Below, piece after piece: positions 63,861 to 64,000 of a stretch of DNA of 64,000 nt. The notes beneath the pieces were generated by a model, which did not search any database, had not been told where the DNA came from, and saw only the letters and a list, made by a program, of their open reading frames with translations. Where the stretch lies: positions 1 to 64,000 of the forward strand of contig NZ_QRDY01000008.1 of NCBI RefSeq assembly GCF_003386205.1, read 5' to 3'. Every line of letters starts with the position of its first letter. Within the stretch, counting starts at the first letter, position 1. This DNA is from Cohnella lupini (GTDB taxonomy: Bacteria; Bacillota; Bacilli; Paenibacillales; Paenibacillaceae). Made by a program: the position numbers and the translations under genes.

Positions 63861-64000
63861 ACTCCTCCACGGCGCTATAGCCCTGCTGCTTCAGATACCA
63901 GCTGTTAGCCGCAGCCTCGATAAGACCGGCAACGTCCCTGCCGGGTTGAAGCTGAATCTCGATATGCGGAACTTGCACGCCTAGATAGTCGGTGAAACGG
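63835..64000 (-). CDS. hprK: HPr kinase/phosphorylase, C-terminal fragment cut by the window edge
   Basis: The minus strand encodes FTDYLGVQVPHIEIQLQPGR followed by DVAGLIEAAANSWYLK, a GYSAVEEFMSRL segment and a stop. This matches the HprK C-terminus (IPVRPGRN-type motif, then IIEVAA and EEF..RL). HprK phosphorylates HPr at Ser46 to drive CcpA-mediated catabolite repression. Only 54 codons are visible; the rest lies beyond base 64000. Confidence 0.8.
   Translation of the reverse strand, partial: RFTDYLGVQVPHIEIQLQPGRDVAGLIEAAANSWYLKQQGYSAVEEFMSRLTDC

Overview
The window looks like chromosome from a Paenibacillaceae-type Firmicute, with Cohnella or Paenibacillus as the nearest fit. This rests on the YesN/YesM two-component pair beside CUT1 sugar permeases, an SLH-anchored giant glycosidase, AdeR/Ald, zwf-gnd, Shine-Dalgarno sites of the AGGAGG type, frequent GTG/TTG starts and an HPr kinase tail. 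Most of it is moderately GC-rich. The stretch from about 44.5 to 53 kb is visibly AT-rich and looks acquired. I recognised no tRNA, rRNA, insertion sequence or CRISPR array.

Layout. (1) 0.1-20.6 kb is a polysaccharide-utilisation region: a 2.7-kilo-residue SLH-anchored enzyme with two catalytic modules, a divergent LacI regulator, an LplB/LplC-type sugar ABC transporter with its lipoprotein, an FAD oxidoreductase, a YesN/YesM sensor system and a GH36 alpha-galactosidase. (2) 20.8-25.4 kb holds a GT2 glycosyltransferase/PlsY-like acyltransferase pair, then alanine dehydrogenase and its PucR-family regulator. (3) 25.5-26.75 kb is a stack of three different tandem repeats, all with a period of about 51 bp. 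(4) 26.8-33 kb is a redox block: zwf-gnd-trxB, a divergent HxlR regulator with a perfect palindrome between them, and a doxX-pirin-marR operon with its own palindromic operator. (5) 33-34.4 kb encodes a collagen-like/YVTN-propeller surface protein. (6) 34.6-44.5 kb is a B12 uptake and late-assembly operon (btuFCD, cobT, cobU, cbiB, cobS, cobD-like, cobQ, cobA) behind an adenosylcobalamin riboswitch and a terminator. (7) 44.5-54.5 kb is an accessory/defence island: a LuxR remnant, a membrane-anchored Mrr-like nuclease, an McrB-like ATPase overlapping a DUF2357/PD-(D/E)XK nuclease, a five-helix membrane protein, a Nudix enzyme, a zinc-ribbon protein, a second membrane-anchored Mrr-like protein and a SUFU-domain protein. 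(8) 55-56 kb holds more 51-bp repeats and one copy of a dispersed element found three times in the window. (9) 56.1-63.0 kb is a five-gene operon: a divergent EPSP-synthase homologue, an acyl-CoA ligase, an acyl-CoA dehydrogenase, a dienoyl-CoA reductase-like flavoenzyme and a FabL-like reductase. This set matches the cyclohexanecarboxyl-CoA genes known from Streptomyces (ansJKLM-chcA). (10) The right edge has a small lipoprotein and the 3' end of hprK.

The strongest candidates for something undescribed are the shikimate-to-cyclohexanecarboxyl-CoA-type operon in a Firmicute, with an EPSPS homologue lacking key PEP-site residues; the family of hairpin-containing repeats with a 51-bp period at several intergenic sites; and the four-gene defence cassette with an uncharacterised membrane protein.
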